Shown: one piece after another, positions 49,845-61,220 of the stretch
Numbering within the stretch: position 1 is the first letter of the stretch
Layout of the letters: each line of letters opens with the position of its first letter
NCBI GenBank assembly: GCA_039105265.1
Contig: JAPFFF010000004.1
Span: 2,542,001-2,606,000, forward strand
Length of the DNA stretch: 64,000 nucleotides
Source: Tritrichomonas musculus
Taxonomy: Eukaryota; Parabasalia; Tritrichomonadida; Tritrichomonadidae
Direction: 5' to 3'
The notes under the pieces: generated by a model
What the model saw: the letters and a program-made list of their open reading frames with translations, nothing else
What the model was told of the DNA's origin: nothing
Databases searched by the model: none
Program-made: the position numbers and the translations under genes

Positions 49845-51180
49845 TTTAATCATTTATATAATTTTAGATTCATTCTTATTTTGTACAATAAATTTACAAT
49901 TTTATATTAATTTTTTGTTAATTTAGAAGAGCAAAGAAATTAAAATATTTTACAGTATTTTTATAATTAAACGATTGGCCGTCTTATTATATTAAATATA
50001 AAATTAATGAATATGAGATTAAAAAATATAAAAAGAGAAACAGTTATTAATATTTTTTGTCTTTCGTATGTATGTTGCATATAATCTTATAACAATATTT
50101 TTTTATATAATCTTATATTCATTAATCTTATACGATTATCAAAAATAATTTCATTTCGAATTGTTTTAATATCTCTATGGTATTTATTGATGAATGATAG
50201 AATTTTAACTACCACCAAAGAATGCTTATATTATCATTTTTTATATTTATTTTTCTGTAAATCAAAAAAAAACAATTGCAAAAATCTTTATTAATTATTT
50301 ATTGCAATATTATTTTTTATTAATTAGTAAACACTTAAATAATTAACAATTTTTATAAGATAAATTTCAAGATACAATAAGATTTGTTATATATATAATT
50401 TCAATAAGAAATGATCGTAAAAAAAATAATAGAATTTGCGAAAATATAATGCGGTTATTCTGAGAGTTAGTGCAAATGACTATCATTAAAGTTTTCAAAG
50501 TTAAAAAGTTTATAATAAAATGTATTTTTTATATGATATAAAAAATTATGCTAATCCTCAACAGGAATGGGAAATGTGCACGTGTGAGGAGATGCAAAAT
50601 TTTTAAGTCTAAATTTATCGACAGTTACTTTTTAATGAAGAAAAATTCATGAATTCCCATGGTTAAAAATGACTCAAAGTGAATGTGTTTAGAAATAAAC
50701 GGCTACCAATGTTATGGTCTTTTCTTGTACATAATAGAATTATAGATGGTTGTAGCAGATGTTAATTGATCGCTAGAGAGATCACTTTTTTGGTGAGGTA
50801 TATCTTCAATGATCACCGTTATTTCAAAATTTACTTTTCAAGGATTGTTTCATGTCTAAAATAAAATCTGACCTAAATTGGATCAAGTTGAACACCTATC
50901 CAAAACTTGCATATTCTCAATGATTAAAACATTATTGTTCATCTTCTTAAAACATAATATCATGTACCACTGATAATTATAACAATATAGTTGCGTAGGC
51001 CCAATATCACAATATATTAAGGATTCTATGCGTTATTCACATGTTGAACATAATTTTTGAAGAATTTGTGAATCTTCTATGGCAACATCGATGCCTTTTC
51101 TCAACTTAGTTGATTCATTAAAGAGTTTAAGAAAATAAATATTATAAAAAAAAGTACCTTCGTATATTGAAACCCGATGA
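49845..51180. other. Gene-poor region, possibly decayed coding DNA
   Basis: The first 700 bp are plain AT-rich. From about 50540 the base composition becomes more gene-like (GC-richer words such as CACGTGTGAGGAGATGC), but all six frames are broken every few codons and I cannot identify a family. I take it as an old pseudogene or transposon remnant. Confidence 0.4.
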
Positions 51181-51183
51181 ACT

Positions 51184-51357
51184 TTTTAGGTCAAACAATA
51201 CTAGTTTTTCTTGAAACAAGAGAAGATGTCATTGATTTTTATATGACAAATAAAAAGATTTCCCAAATCAAAATAATTGCATTAAAATTGTTACCTTTTT
51301 TGATAGAGATAGATTTGGAATTTTGGTATTTTCTTAGTATAGATCATTTTGTTTAAA
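51184..51357 (+). pseudogene. Fragment of a decayed helical protein gene
   Basis: A short frame reads LVFLETREDVIDFYM, TNKKISQIKIIALKLLPFLI and EIDLEFWYFLSID before a stop; it looks like genuine helical-protein sequence, whereas the flanks are broken on both sides. Family not recognised. Further broken pieces in the same direction continue to about 51560. Confidence 0.45.
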
Positions 51358-52049
51358 GTTTAAATACTTTCAAACAACCTGGCATTTAAGGTCATTCTGA
51401 AACCACTGATGTAAATACATTTCCAAGAATACTGATTATCAATGGACAAAGTACAAGAATTTCTCTAGAAAATTCTAGATAACAAATGATCATCCAGATC
51501 AATCAAGATATTGCATTTTTTGGAATTTCTAGGATGGTATTATTATCAATCAAATAATCAAATAATCAACCTCACTTTTATTACAATTTTAATTCACACA
51601 AAAATAGGTGCTCCAATCTTAGATTATCTTGTTTATATAGTTATTTGAAGTCATCTAGAGAATGTATTATAACTTATTTTATAGAAAAAAATGGATATAT
51701 CTGCCCCTAATATATAAGGATAGGAAAATACTTTCTTATAAAGTGCATACAAAAACATTGTCATAATTAGAAAAATCAAACTAAAGTAATTTATATATCT
51801 TACCTTATTCAAATTTCCCAGTTTTTTAAGCAATCTATAGACTTACTAAAGATTAGAATGATCAATCAAAATATTCTTGCATTATACTCTCGTTTTGATT
51901 AAACTAAATTAAGAAATAGAGATCAAAATCTAATAATCTGTTAGAAGGGCTAATAGAAATTTCATACAATGTAAATACACATTGAAATTTCGGAATTATG
52001 TTGAAGTTTAACATTTGGTTGACTAAACTACCATGAAATGTGATTATAA

Positions 52050-52685
52050 AATCTAGATGATCTGATATTTGATATTTAAGACATGAACAAAATTATACTA
52101 GAATTCAGAAATAATCTCGAGCCGAGAGGAATGTAATCGTATATGTCGTCATCAAGAGTGGCTCTAGTAATTGTTACTTACGGTATACATGCCATTCCGC
52201 ATGGTGATACAGCTTCAATAAATGAAGATCTAGTTCCATTTCTTGAAATTGGATAATATGCATACAGCTGTTCATAATTAACAGGAGCAATTAAAGTTTT
52301 GATCTCAGCATCTGCATAGTCTTGATTACCGACCTCATCGATATTAAAAATGAAATTTGTGGGAACTCCATGAATTACTTCAGAGAGGATATTCAAATTA
52401 ATATCGATCAGATCAATATTAGCCTCTACTCTATTTACATTCACTAGCTTTCTCAATAACTGTTTTAAATAAATGATTTAATTTGAGATTGATTATATAT
52501 CCTAAAGTATCTCTTTTAATCTGTTTGTTTAAGTTATCAATAATAAATTCTTCGTTATCATCAAATCCAGGATGTAAAGAGAATCCTGTATTTGTATGAT
52601 ACGATAAAATTTTTTGAGTTACAAGTTGTAATTGTTGTTCAGCTAATTTGCACGGGCCGCCGTATTTTTTTCATATAAAGATCTT
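52050..52685 (-). pseudogene. pogo/Tigger-like (DDE_1) transposase relic
   Basis: On the minus strand a decayed transposase is readable in pieces. The 5' part (about 52685-52460) gives GGPCKLAEQQLQLVTQKIL and HTNTGFSLHPGFDDN. The 52178-52456 frame holds NFIFNIDEVGNQDYAD, where the D of 'N-I-D-E' is the first catalytic Asp, followed by YYPISRNGTRSSFIEAVSPCGM. A stop at 52175-52177 is followed in frame by VTITRATLDDDIYDYIPLGS. This order matches DDE_1 transposases abundant in trichomonads. Later catalytic parts are not readable. Several stops make it inactive. No TIRs found. Confidence 0.72.
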
Positions 52686-53066
52686 TCTTGCTGATTTCTA
52701 ACACAATGCCTATTTTCATTTAAAATTGTATCAATTGTATTTTTTACAAATACTCAAATAACTATTTAAAACTTCAAAATATTACACAAATATTGCATCT
52801 TTAAATAATTCATCAATATATAAATTTAGCAAATGACTGAAACAGCCGATCCATTCAAAAAAACTATTTGTAAGAATTTGAGATGATATTGATTCTAATG
52901 GGTTGAAAACCTTCTTAATGCTCTAGATGTGGTCTGTGCAAATAGATATAAGTATAAATAGAAAAAGTAAATATAAAATTATTTTAGATTTATATATTGT
53001 ATTATTGGAAATATTCAATATTTGATAAAAATTGAATACATTTAAAACTTTTTAAATGTTGTAAAT
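52686..53066. other. Intergenic DNA
   Basis: AT-rich, no gene or repeat identified; may hold more of the decayed transposon upstream of its readable part. Confidence 0.35.
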
Positions 53067-53068
53067 TA

Positions 53069-53521
53069 CCTTCCTCTCCCAAAAATTCGTAACTTTTTTG
53101 AATACTTTTCAGAATTTTTTGATTTTTTAAAACGAAAATGTATGAAAATCAGATGAAAATATGAATAGATGTCTTCTTTAATTAAAGCTTACTTCCAAAG
53201 CAGTTTCAAAAAATCCATATTATTTTAGAATTGCTAAAAAGAAAAATAATATTATATTTTTTTCCAATCCATTTTTTTGGAAAAAAAGTTTATGAATTTT
53301 GTAGGATTAAGCCTAAATATTTATACTATTCGTTTATTCGCCACATTCCATACGTTAAAGAAATACCTTTTTTGTTTATTTTTCCATATTTTCTTTGATT
53401 TTGAAAATAAAAAATTATATTTATATTAATACTTTATATAACTGAATTTAATTAATATAAAATAATTTTTAATATACCCTCCTCTCCCTCAAAAAAATTA
53501 CGAATTGTAGGGAGAGGAGGG
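53069..53521. mobile_element. TA-type MITE, about 453 bp
   Basis: The left end CC-T-TCCTCTCCCAAAAATT, followed by CGTAAC, is the inverse of the right end GAATTGTAGGGAGAGGAGGG (to 53521) with a few mismatches, and TA flanks both ends (53067-53068 and 53522-53523). There is no coding capacity. The right end carries an extra inverted copy of the terminal sequence, giving a perfect palindrome at 53471-53527. Tc1/mariner-type by its TA target. Confidence 0.7.
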
Positions 53522-53527
53522 TATATT
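53471..53527. repeat. Perfect 19-bp inverted repeat (hairpin)
   Basis: Arms AATATACCCTCCTCTCCCT and its exact complement enclose 19 bp. The arms are the terminal sequence of the 53069-53521 MITE in both orientations, so this may be a minimal copy made only of ends. Its GC-rich arms stand out strongly from the AT-rich surroundings. Confidence 0.9.
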
Positions 53528-54006
53528 TAGACTTGTTATTTTGAGAATCGATATCAAAAACGTCACTTTTTTACATGTGATACTTGATTATCAGTTTTCA
53601 AATCTGATATCGAGATTATCGATTATCAAGATATCAGATATGAAATGTGATATAAAAATAATTGTAAACTTGATATCAATTACCGAGATCTCGAGATCTC
53701 AAACAGACTTATCTTTTTTTATAATTGGTATTTTTGATTTTATTATATCTAAAAATAAATAATAGAATGTTTTGATGTTTATTTTAAGATTAAGATCAAA
53801 AAAATACATTCTTTTTTATGAAATATTTGAGAATTAATTACGATCATATATTAATCAAAAAGCTTAATTGAAAATTCTGATATCAAAAGCTGAGAAAAAA
53901 AATTCTCGATCTCTGAAATCGATCTCGAGAATCTGTGTATATTTATGTATCGATATCAAAAAGTCAATCAATTATCGATTTCGAGAATCGGAGAATAACA
54001 AGTCTA
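53528..54006. mobile_element. hAT-like MITE, 479 bp, inserted at the edge of another MITE
   Basis: Ends TAGACTTGTTATT and AATAACAAGTCTA are perfect 13-bp inverted repeats, and further inward both ends have GAGAATCG and CGATATC words. An 8-bp duplication GGTATATT flanks the element (53520-53527 and 54007-54014). The left copy is part of the end of the neighbouring TA-type MITE, so this element came later. The interior is rich in GATATC/CGAGATCTCGAGATCTC words, probably subterminal binding sites. No protein-coding capacity. The 8-bp duplication fits hAT; the TAGAC end is less typical. Confidence 0.85.
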
Positions 54007-54014
54007 GGTATATT

Positions 54015-54615
54015 AATTTTCATGATATCTAGTAATTATTTTTGCATTTATATATTTTATCACAATCTTCTTCGATTTTAAGACCGAATACAATACCTTC
54101 CTAGAAATAATGTAAAGATTCTCAAAATGTATTTTCTTTTAATGCTTGTCTTTTAGACAAATACCAACCAAAATATCGATTTTACTATTTGTTTATAAAA
54201 ATTATTAAATAAATCACAAATAATCCTCAATTTCATTTTTAATTGCTTGATTTTAGTTGTTAAATATGAATTTATGAAGTGAAAAGCTTTTTTTATAATA
54301 AAAAAAAACATTTTCTTTGTTACTACCAATTCTAAATTTTATTCCTGATCTAGAAAATTAAGCATCAGACAATCTGGATTCAATCAAATATATTTTTAAT
54401 GTAACGTTTATTATTTAATCTCAGTATGTTTATTAAATCCCTGTATAACCGAATATTAAGACCAAATATTTATCCTAAATAATCGTTAATGAAAAATATG
54501 TTAAAGTTTATATAATTTTAAATACTTTACAAAACCGATATCCTGGATTAATTTGAAATAAATTGAAGAATAAGCCATTCAGAAAAAATTGAATACATTG
54601 GCTATTCATAAAAAA
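54015..54615. other. Intergenic DNA upstream of a transposase relic
   Basis: AT-rich, no coding signal. It probably includes the unidentified left end of the transposon that follows. Confidence 0.35.
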
Positions 54616-56094
54616 ATGCAATACCTCGATACAAAGTACTTCAACTCATTACAAAACTGGATTATGAACAAAAAAGTGTCAGGTTGCTCTTATGAAAAGA
54701 TTTTCTTGTTATATAATGAAGAATTTCAGGCTGTTGATAATTTAAATAAGGACGCTATAAAAACTTTTGGAATATATCCACTAATGGGTTTAAGGTCTTC
54801 TCTCTCAAAGAAATGGCTCAAAGTAGAAACTTTTGGCAAAATACCAGTTCTATCAGATGTGGATATAGACACCCTAAAAGCTTATATCCTGGATTCTACA
54901 ACAGGAAATGACTACATAGACGTTGATCAAATTGTTGAAATGAGTACAGAACTTCGAACAAACCTTTTTTCAAATGTTCAAAAATTCCTAATTGAATGCA
55001 TATTTTATTCAATTATGCAAGACGAACAAGAACTTTATGTTGGTTATGATGTTTGCAACACTTGGGTATATCAAAACATTAAAACTTTAGAAACAGAATT
55101 GTGCACACCACAAAATGTAGAAATCAACAGATTGATAGCGTGGACTCAAGAGAACATCCAAATATTTATTGATGTTTTTTCCCAATTATTGCTCAATACA
55201 AACCTCCACTTATTTTTGTATCTGATGAAACGATGCTGCAGCCAAATTTGAAAAGAAAAGTTCAAAACAAAAGCTAGCGATACCTGATAATTTAAATTTA
55301 CCACATATTACAGCTACTTGTTGTTGTAATATCATTGGTGGAAAAATGCGGTTATTCATAACTTTGCTTTCTTTGGTCAAATTACCACAGGATTTAATCG
55401 ATATCTCAGAAAATGGAAAAGCTTTTTTTCAAGCAGTAATGATGGTTGGCAAACATGAGATACTTTCTTATATTTTGTAATTTGTTTTATAAATTGGTTG
55501 TCAAGGTATCGTTTATCTCTTCACAAGTCACTCAGAAAAGAAAAAGCTATTTTAATAGTTGACGGGCATAAGTCACGCAAGAATCCGATTGCGATCAAAA
55601 TGCTCCAAGAGAATAATATATCACTATTTGTTTTACCCGCACATACCTCACATGTTACTCAAATATTTGACTTGGGCATTGGATCTCCAATGAAAAAATT
55701 ATTTAGCAAAAAATTCAAATTATTAATGCTAAATTTTAATCCAGAAAACAATCAAAGTGCAAAACTACGAGGATTTTTTGTTGATTCAGCTATTTGGGCT
55801 TGTGAGGTCAAATGCAATTATAAATCATGCTCAAAAGCTGCAGCGTCTACGCCCACATATCCATGCAATGCAGAACAGCTACTTCGTAGCCATTTTGTTT
55901 CAGTGTTATCTCCTAAATTACAGAAAATTGCAAAAGAAAAAGAAAAAAGAAGAAGAAAAGAAAAAGTTAATATCAACTGTAAATTAATCAACGATGAGAT
56001 TTTATATTTAATAAATGAAATGATATTGGAATGCAGATTTCACAAGCATCTTTCACTTGATAATTATTCAGAATATAATGATGAAACATTGTAA
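54616..56094 (+). pseudogene. pogo/Tigger-like DDE transposase, frameshifted
   Basis: The N-terminal part (ATG 54616-55251; MQYLDTKYFNSLQNW) is helical, as expected for the DNA-binding half, and ends in a stop soon after a frame change near 55190-55205. The next piece in another frame contains PPLIFVSDETMLQPN with the first catalytic Asp (V-S-D-E), then a stop. A third frame gives TATCCCNIIGGKMRLF and DLIDISENGKAFF. The last piece (about 55498-56094) has ILIVDGHKSRKN with the second Asp and PAHTSHVTQIFDLGIGSPMKKLF with the third. The catalytic triad motifs thus survive, but at least three frame changes or stops separate them. No TIRs could be assigned. It is a different lineage from the relic at 52050-52685. 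Confidence 0.82.
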
Positions 56095-56269
56095 AAAAAT
56101 TGTAAAAGATCAATTAATAATTGCCTCTTTTTAAGTACTATACCATGAAAATTAATTACACTAATTTTGATTAAGTTATATTTTTAAAGCATTATTTTCA
56201 AATTCGAAATCAATTTATGATGATTTTCAATAAATATGCCAATGATAATCGATTAACCTTTTGTAATTA
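56095..56269. other. Short spacer between two transposons
   Basis: AT-rich; probably the right flank of the pogo-like element up to the TA where the mariner inserted. Confidence 0.4.
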
Positions 56270-57545
56270 TAGGGTGTTTCAGATAAGTTGCGAAAAATGA
56301 AGAATTTTCTAAAAAAATAAATTATTTGATAAAATATAAAATCTCTTAATAAATAATGTTTTAATTATAGAAATTGTTTTATGAAAAGTAATTTGCATGA
56401 TTCAAAATAATAGTTTTTTTTCGTACGTCAAAAAATGACGTTAATTTTATTAAGGAACAAAGGAAACTGATTGTGGAAATGCATGAAAAACAAGCTACTC
56501 CAGAGCAAATAAAAAATGAATTGGATATTCAGTTTGGTCTGCACGCATACTCTATTTCAACAGTATGTAGAAAAGTTGGTTTGCTGAAATGCGGGAAAAA
56601 TATACTTGAAGATGAAGAAAGGCCTGGAAGGTCAATTGACGAACAACTTTTGTATAGAATTGACCAAATAATTGAAGATGAACCTTTTGCAAGCATTAGA
56701 TATATTGCCAACATCCTAAATTCTCCAGAAAGCACGGTTTATAGATATGTTATAATGTATTTACATAAAATTTATAAGCATACAAGATGGGTTCCACACA
56801 CCCTTACCTCAGAACAAAAATTGAGGAGGTTTAGTGACTTAAAGTTTCTTAAAAATATCCTTATTAGCTCTCAAAAATCAAAATGGTACAACATTATAAC
56901 TGGTGATCAGTCGATGTTCAGTTTTTCTTATGAGCACAAAGGTGCATGGCTTAATGATGATGATGAGAGACCAGAATTCAATGGAAGCAAAATCCAGATT
57001 CAGAAAATAATGGTTACTGTAATTTGGGGTGTTCATGGCATTTTCCTTATTGATTTTCTTCCAGAAAACACATCATTTAATTCTTCCTATTTCATTGAAT
57101 GTGTGTTGGGTCCATTAGCTCAAAAAAAACAAGAAATTTAGTCTCAAAGTAATCAAAGAAATATTTGGTTACATTTGGACAACTGTCGTATCCACAATTC
57201 AAAAATTTCAATTGAAAAAACCGAATTTTACGGATTCAAAAGGCCGCCACATCCTCCTTATTCACCGGATGTGGCACCATCAGACTTCTTTTTATTCGGT
57301 TACACAAAAAACAAGCTCAAAGGACATACTTTTAAAGACAGAGATGAGCTTTGTGAAGCAATCATTGAAATAATTTGTGGAATTCCAAAACGAAAGTTAA
57401 AAGAAGTGTTTGAGAATTGGATCCATAGATGAGAATCCATGATTAATACAGGAGGAGAATATTTCCACGAAGATTAATTTTAAATAAATAAAAAATAAAT
57501 ATATTCATAATTGGCACTTTTTCGCAACTATTCTGAAACACCCGA
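56270..57545 (+). mobile_element. mariner element, 1276 bp, nearly complete
   Basis: The ends are T-[AC]-GGGTGTTTCAGA on the left and the inverse on the right, about 28 bp with few mismatches (GTTGCGAAAAA shared further in), flanked by TA (56268-56269 and 57546-57547). Length, TA target and a DD34D transposase place it in the mariner family of the Tc1/mariner superfamily. It lies just downstream of the pogo-like relic and appears much younger than it. Confidence 0.92.
56479..57432 (+). pseudogene. mariner (DD34D) transposase with one in-frame stop
   Basis: Cut-and-paste enzyme. The frame is open from about 56400, but the first ATG is at 56479; an original start upstream may have been lost. 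An HTH-type N-terminus (MHEKQATPEQIKNELDIQF) is followed by the RYIANILNSPESTVYR second helix pair and WVPHTLTSEQKLRR, the linker typical of mariner (usually W-V-P-H-x-L). Catalytic residues: D in ITGDQSMFSF, D in WLHLDNCRIHN and D in YSPDVAPSDFFLF, with exactly 34 residues between the last two, the mariner DD34D spacing. One TAG at 57139-57141 interrupts the otherwise continuous frame between the first and second Asp. No frameshift is seen, so inactivation is recent. Confidence 0.9.
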
Positions 57546-57589
57546 TATTATGCTTTCACGAATTTTTGCTTTTCAAAATAACTTTTTTT

Positions 57590-60500
57590 TTATATAGTAT
57601 ATACGAGTCGGTTTTCGCAGGGGGTCGCAGGTTGAGACTGAAAACGAACTCCTAACAAAGATAAAAAAAAAAATATTTTTTCTCCAAGATGGTTCTCACT
57701 ACTGCCCACCATCTATGAAACGGCACAGGTACCCCCCATGACCACCATTTAGTAAACGGCACAGATACCCCATCTCTAAAAGACTACCATCTATGAAACG
57801 GCACAGTTAGCAACCCGAAAATCTCGTAATGGCACATGTACTCCACCACGAGGGCCCTCTTAGAAAAGACCTACTAATATATCCATACTAATATATCCAA
57901 TAATACATCCACTTATAATACATTAACAAACATACTAACAAAAAAATACAAACAACCTGTTTTCGTTTTAAATATATTTTTATTCGTTTGTAAATGCAAC
58001 CACTAACTACAAAGTGCGATAGCCAAGAAGAACAATTTGACTTTCGAAACAATTAGAGAACTAGATTACAATATATTCGATAAAGAAGGTGTTAAGCTTC
58101 CTTTCTCTTACTTCTATAGTGACTCCAAAACAGAAACATTGCTGTATAACATAACATATACATTAAACATTAACAATACAGCCAATATCGATTTTACGCT
58201 TGGTGGAGCAAAAAATAAAGAGCTTAAACCATTATGTTCTAGATTCTGAGATAATATTATTTTATTATACCCGAAGATATTATAAAGAATAATAAAGCAT
58301 TAAAGAATTATATTAAACATAAGGGAACAAACGACCAACCAGAAGAAAATACACCAAAGTCCAAAGAAGACCGACTATTAAATAAAGTTCTTAAAGAAAT
58401 TACGCCATTCCTTGCTAACAATACAGAAATTATTAGAGAGTTATTTAATAAATTCGATATACTAATTAATAAGACAAGCATAAAGCCGACATGATTTAAA
58501 GTCGATAAAGGAACCATTAAACAGTTTATTAAAATATCTCTGCAAGATGTTCCACTAGATAGGGTTCTTAATACTGTATGCAATAAAGAGAGAATTAAAG
58601 AGTTTAACGATAATGGTATATTTATAAACGATATCGAAATAATACAAGACTTTAGCGGAACCATTAACAAGAAGGATGTCATAGATTATTTATTATCGAA
58701 GCCAGACTTTAGAAAAGAAGGAAAGAAAACCATTAACAACAATACAACAGAAGAACTGTTTAAAATAATTATAGAAAATAATTCATATTTAGGTTCCAAT
58801 TGTTTAACATTTATAACCAATTCTTCTTTTGGTGCTGTTAGGTATAATTTTTATAATAAATTCGAGCAATCGATAGAATCTCCTAATGTTCGAGGTAGTG
58901 TTTGCAACCATTACATCCATCAGATAAATAACCCAAAAACAGATATTAAGGATAATATTAAGAAATCTCTCGATACAGGTATTTTAAGATTAGAAATAAC
59001 ATATTATATCGATAACCAAGCAATAACAGAAGAATACATTAACAAACACCTCGATTATTATGTTTATATATTACCTCCAAATCTTATATTTTATAACAGT
59101 ATATCCAAGCAATGGTCGCTATTACCTAATTCTAATAAATATAATCTTTGTGTTGTCGATTTGGATTATAACTTGGCTTTGTTCTCTTACTCGATAAACA
59201 AGCTAACAAACAACATAAGCGGCTTTTATATTAAGAACATTAATACAAACAAGCTTTCGAACATACTTAAATTATATTCGTTTAATTATCCAATTATTCT
59301 AGTATCATTTAAGCGAACTATCGAAGAAGGAAACGATAATTTGCTTATTAAACAACGAATATATACAAAGGAACTAATAAACACAATAAACAAATCGTTT
59401 TTATTAAAAGAACTAATAACTTATATATCGAACGGAAATACTTACTTTACACCATTTATTACTAAAGACACAACCATTAAAGCCGAAGATATAGGTTTAT
59501 TAGATTGCCGATTTGTCGCTTACGATTACAACCAAAGAAGAATATAAACCCATTTACAACCTATAACGTTCCAATAGTGTTTAAACCAATCAATAACATA
59601 AACAAAAAAACCAAACTGTTAAAGAAAGACAAAGAAGAGAATCTATTTAAAAATGCGAGAGAAGAATTAATAAATGAACTAATAAAACAAAAAGAAGAAG
59701 AGTCTAGCCAACAGATGCAAGATACCACAAAAATAAAGAATATGTTTATTAATTCGTTTAATGATACTCTTAATTCGAACAGACATAAATTAATCGAATT
59801 GGAGAACAAGACGCATTTATTTGTTTATGCTTTTAAATTTATATTTACTCGATGTGGGAACAAGGCTTTATTATTATGCAGTAAACAAAACAATATTGGT
59901 AGCGAATCTAATTTATCTATTTACTGGTCTGTTAATTCTGTTTACGATTATTTACGAGAGAACATTAACAAATGGACAGAAATAGCGAATAACATTTATG
60001 GCTCTTCGTTAGGAATACCTATAATGGAGATAGAAAAGGAAAGGGTCTATTATAATGCTTCTCGTAATCTCCGCTCAAAAAAAATATCGTTAACAGCACA
60101 ACAACAAGAGATGAGATGCATGTTAACCAACCTCTAGAGTATTACACGAACACAACAATTGATAAAGAAGTACCGAACAATGTTAAAGATGAATATATAT
60201 TAACACATAACAGTTATTTTTAAGGAAAACCCGAACCAATAGATAAACTTGTTAAAGAGGAGGATGCTATCGAAATTTTTAATACTTTCGAATATAAAGG
60301 AAGCTATTAAATTAGTTTTCGGTTAGATGGCAAGGAATTAACAGCAAAGAGCACTAGATTCCTAGACGATATAATTAAAGACAAAGAAAGCGTTTTTAAA
60401 GTTGTTGGTGGTGTACCAAAGATGCCCCCAATTAGTAGACGACGTTGTTATTACTTTTTTTTCTTAAAGCAGGAAGCAGACATAACCAAATATTATTACA

Positions 60501-60960
60501 ATTAATTGCTACTTTTAAGATTTATACAATATTCATTTTTTGGAATCCACAAAGGAACTCATTATTAGAAACGCATAGAGGGACCCATTTACAATATCCA
60601 GGTGGCAAAATTCTACCATCTCTAAAACGCGACTATTTAAAGCAACATTTTTGCAGTTTAGAGGTTTTATAGTATATCCATTAATATATCCACCAATACA
60701 ATCCAATAGTATATCTAATAATACATCGATTAATACATCCACTATTATATCCATTTATGGAACACCCAACAATATATCCACTAATACATCCACTTCTAAT
60801 ATATCAATGCGAGCCATATTACATAAAGATATAGAGGTATCTAACAAAGCATAGAAGTATCTAACTAGACAGGTATCTAACAAAGCATAGAGATATCGTA
60901 TAAAACCAATAGGTATCGCACAAAACCAATAGGTATCGTATAAAACCATATACTCTATTC
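57590..60960. mobile_element. Broken, unclassified foreign element (possibly virus-like)
   Basis: About 3.4 kb that differs from host DNA: C-ending codons (AAC, ATC), few A/T runs, short GC-rich motif repeats near both ends (ACCATCTATGAAACGGCACAG near 57710-57800; AAAACCAATAGGTATCG near 60880-60950). Two protein blocks are recognisable as once coding, at about 58250-59550 and 59500-60140, both on the plus strand. The first has an aromatic-N-K-F segment near 58850 and an LRLEIT segment near 58985, a pattern faintly like replication initiators, but I cannot name a family. No capsid, polymerase B or integrase block is visible, so a Polinton is not supported. The element is clearly inactive, with several breaks. 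Age appears moderate, since coding blocks are still readable. Confidence 0.45.
57706..57812. repeat. Short direct repeats at the left part of the foreign element
   Basis: ACCATCTATGAAACGGCACAG occurs at about 57708 and 57785, with a related ACCATTTAGTAAACGGCACAG between them, each followed by a C-rich word such as GGTACCCCC or GATACCCC. Spacing is about 33-44 bp. Very unlike surrounding host DNA. Confidence 0.75.
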
Positions 60961-60980
60961 AACAACTACATACTAACTAT

Positions 60981-61220
60981 ATACTACTACTACTAACTAT
61001 ATACTACTACTACTAACTATATACTACTACTACTAACTATATACTACTACTACTAACTATATACTACTACTACTAACTATATACTACTACTACTAACTAT
61101 ATACTACTACTACTAACTATATACTACTACTACTAACTATATACTACTACTACTAACTATATACTACTACTACTAACTATATACTACTACTACTAACTAT
61201 ATACTACTACTACTAACTAT
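60981..61220. repeat. 20-bp minisatellite, 12 perfect copies
   Basis: The unit ATACTACTACTACTAACTAT repeats exactly 12 times over 240 bp, with a partial unit before (from about 60967). Each unit contains a (TAC)n run and one ACTAAC. No spacers, so not a CRISPR array. Perfect identity implies recent expansion or active homogenisation. Confidence 0.97.

Noticed and set aside
57590-60960. Polinton/Maverick assignment of the foreign element
   Set aside because: No capsid, protein-primed polymerase, integrase or packaging ATPase block can be seen, so the family is left open.
60981-61220. Regular array resembling a CRISPR
   Set aside because: The units are contiguous with no unique spacers; it is a minisatellite in a eukaryotic genome.
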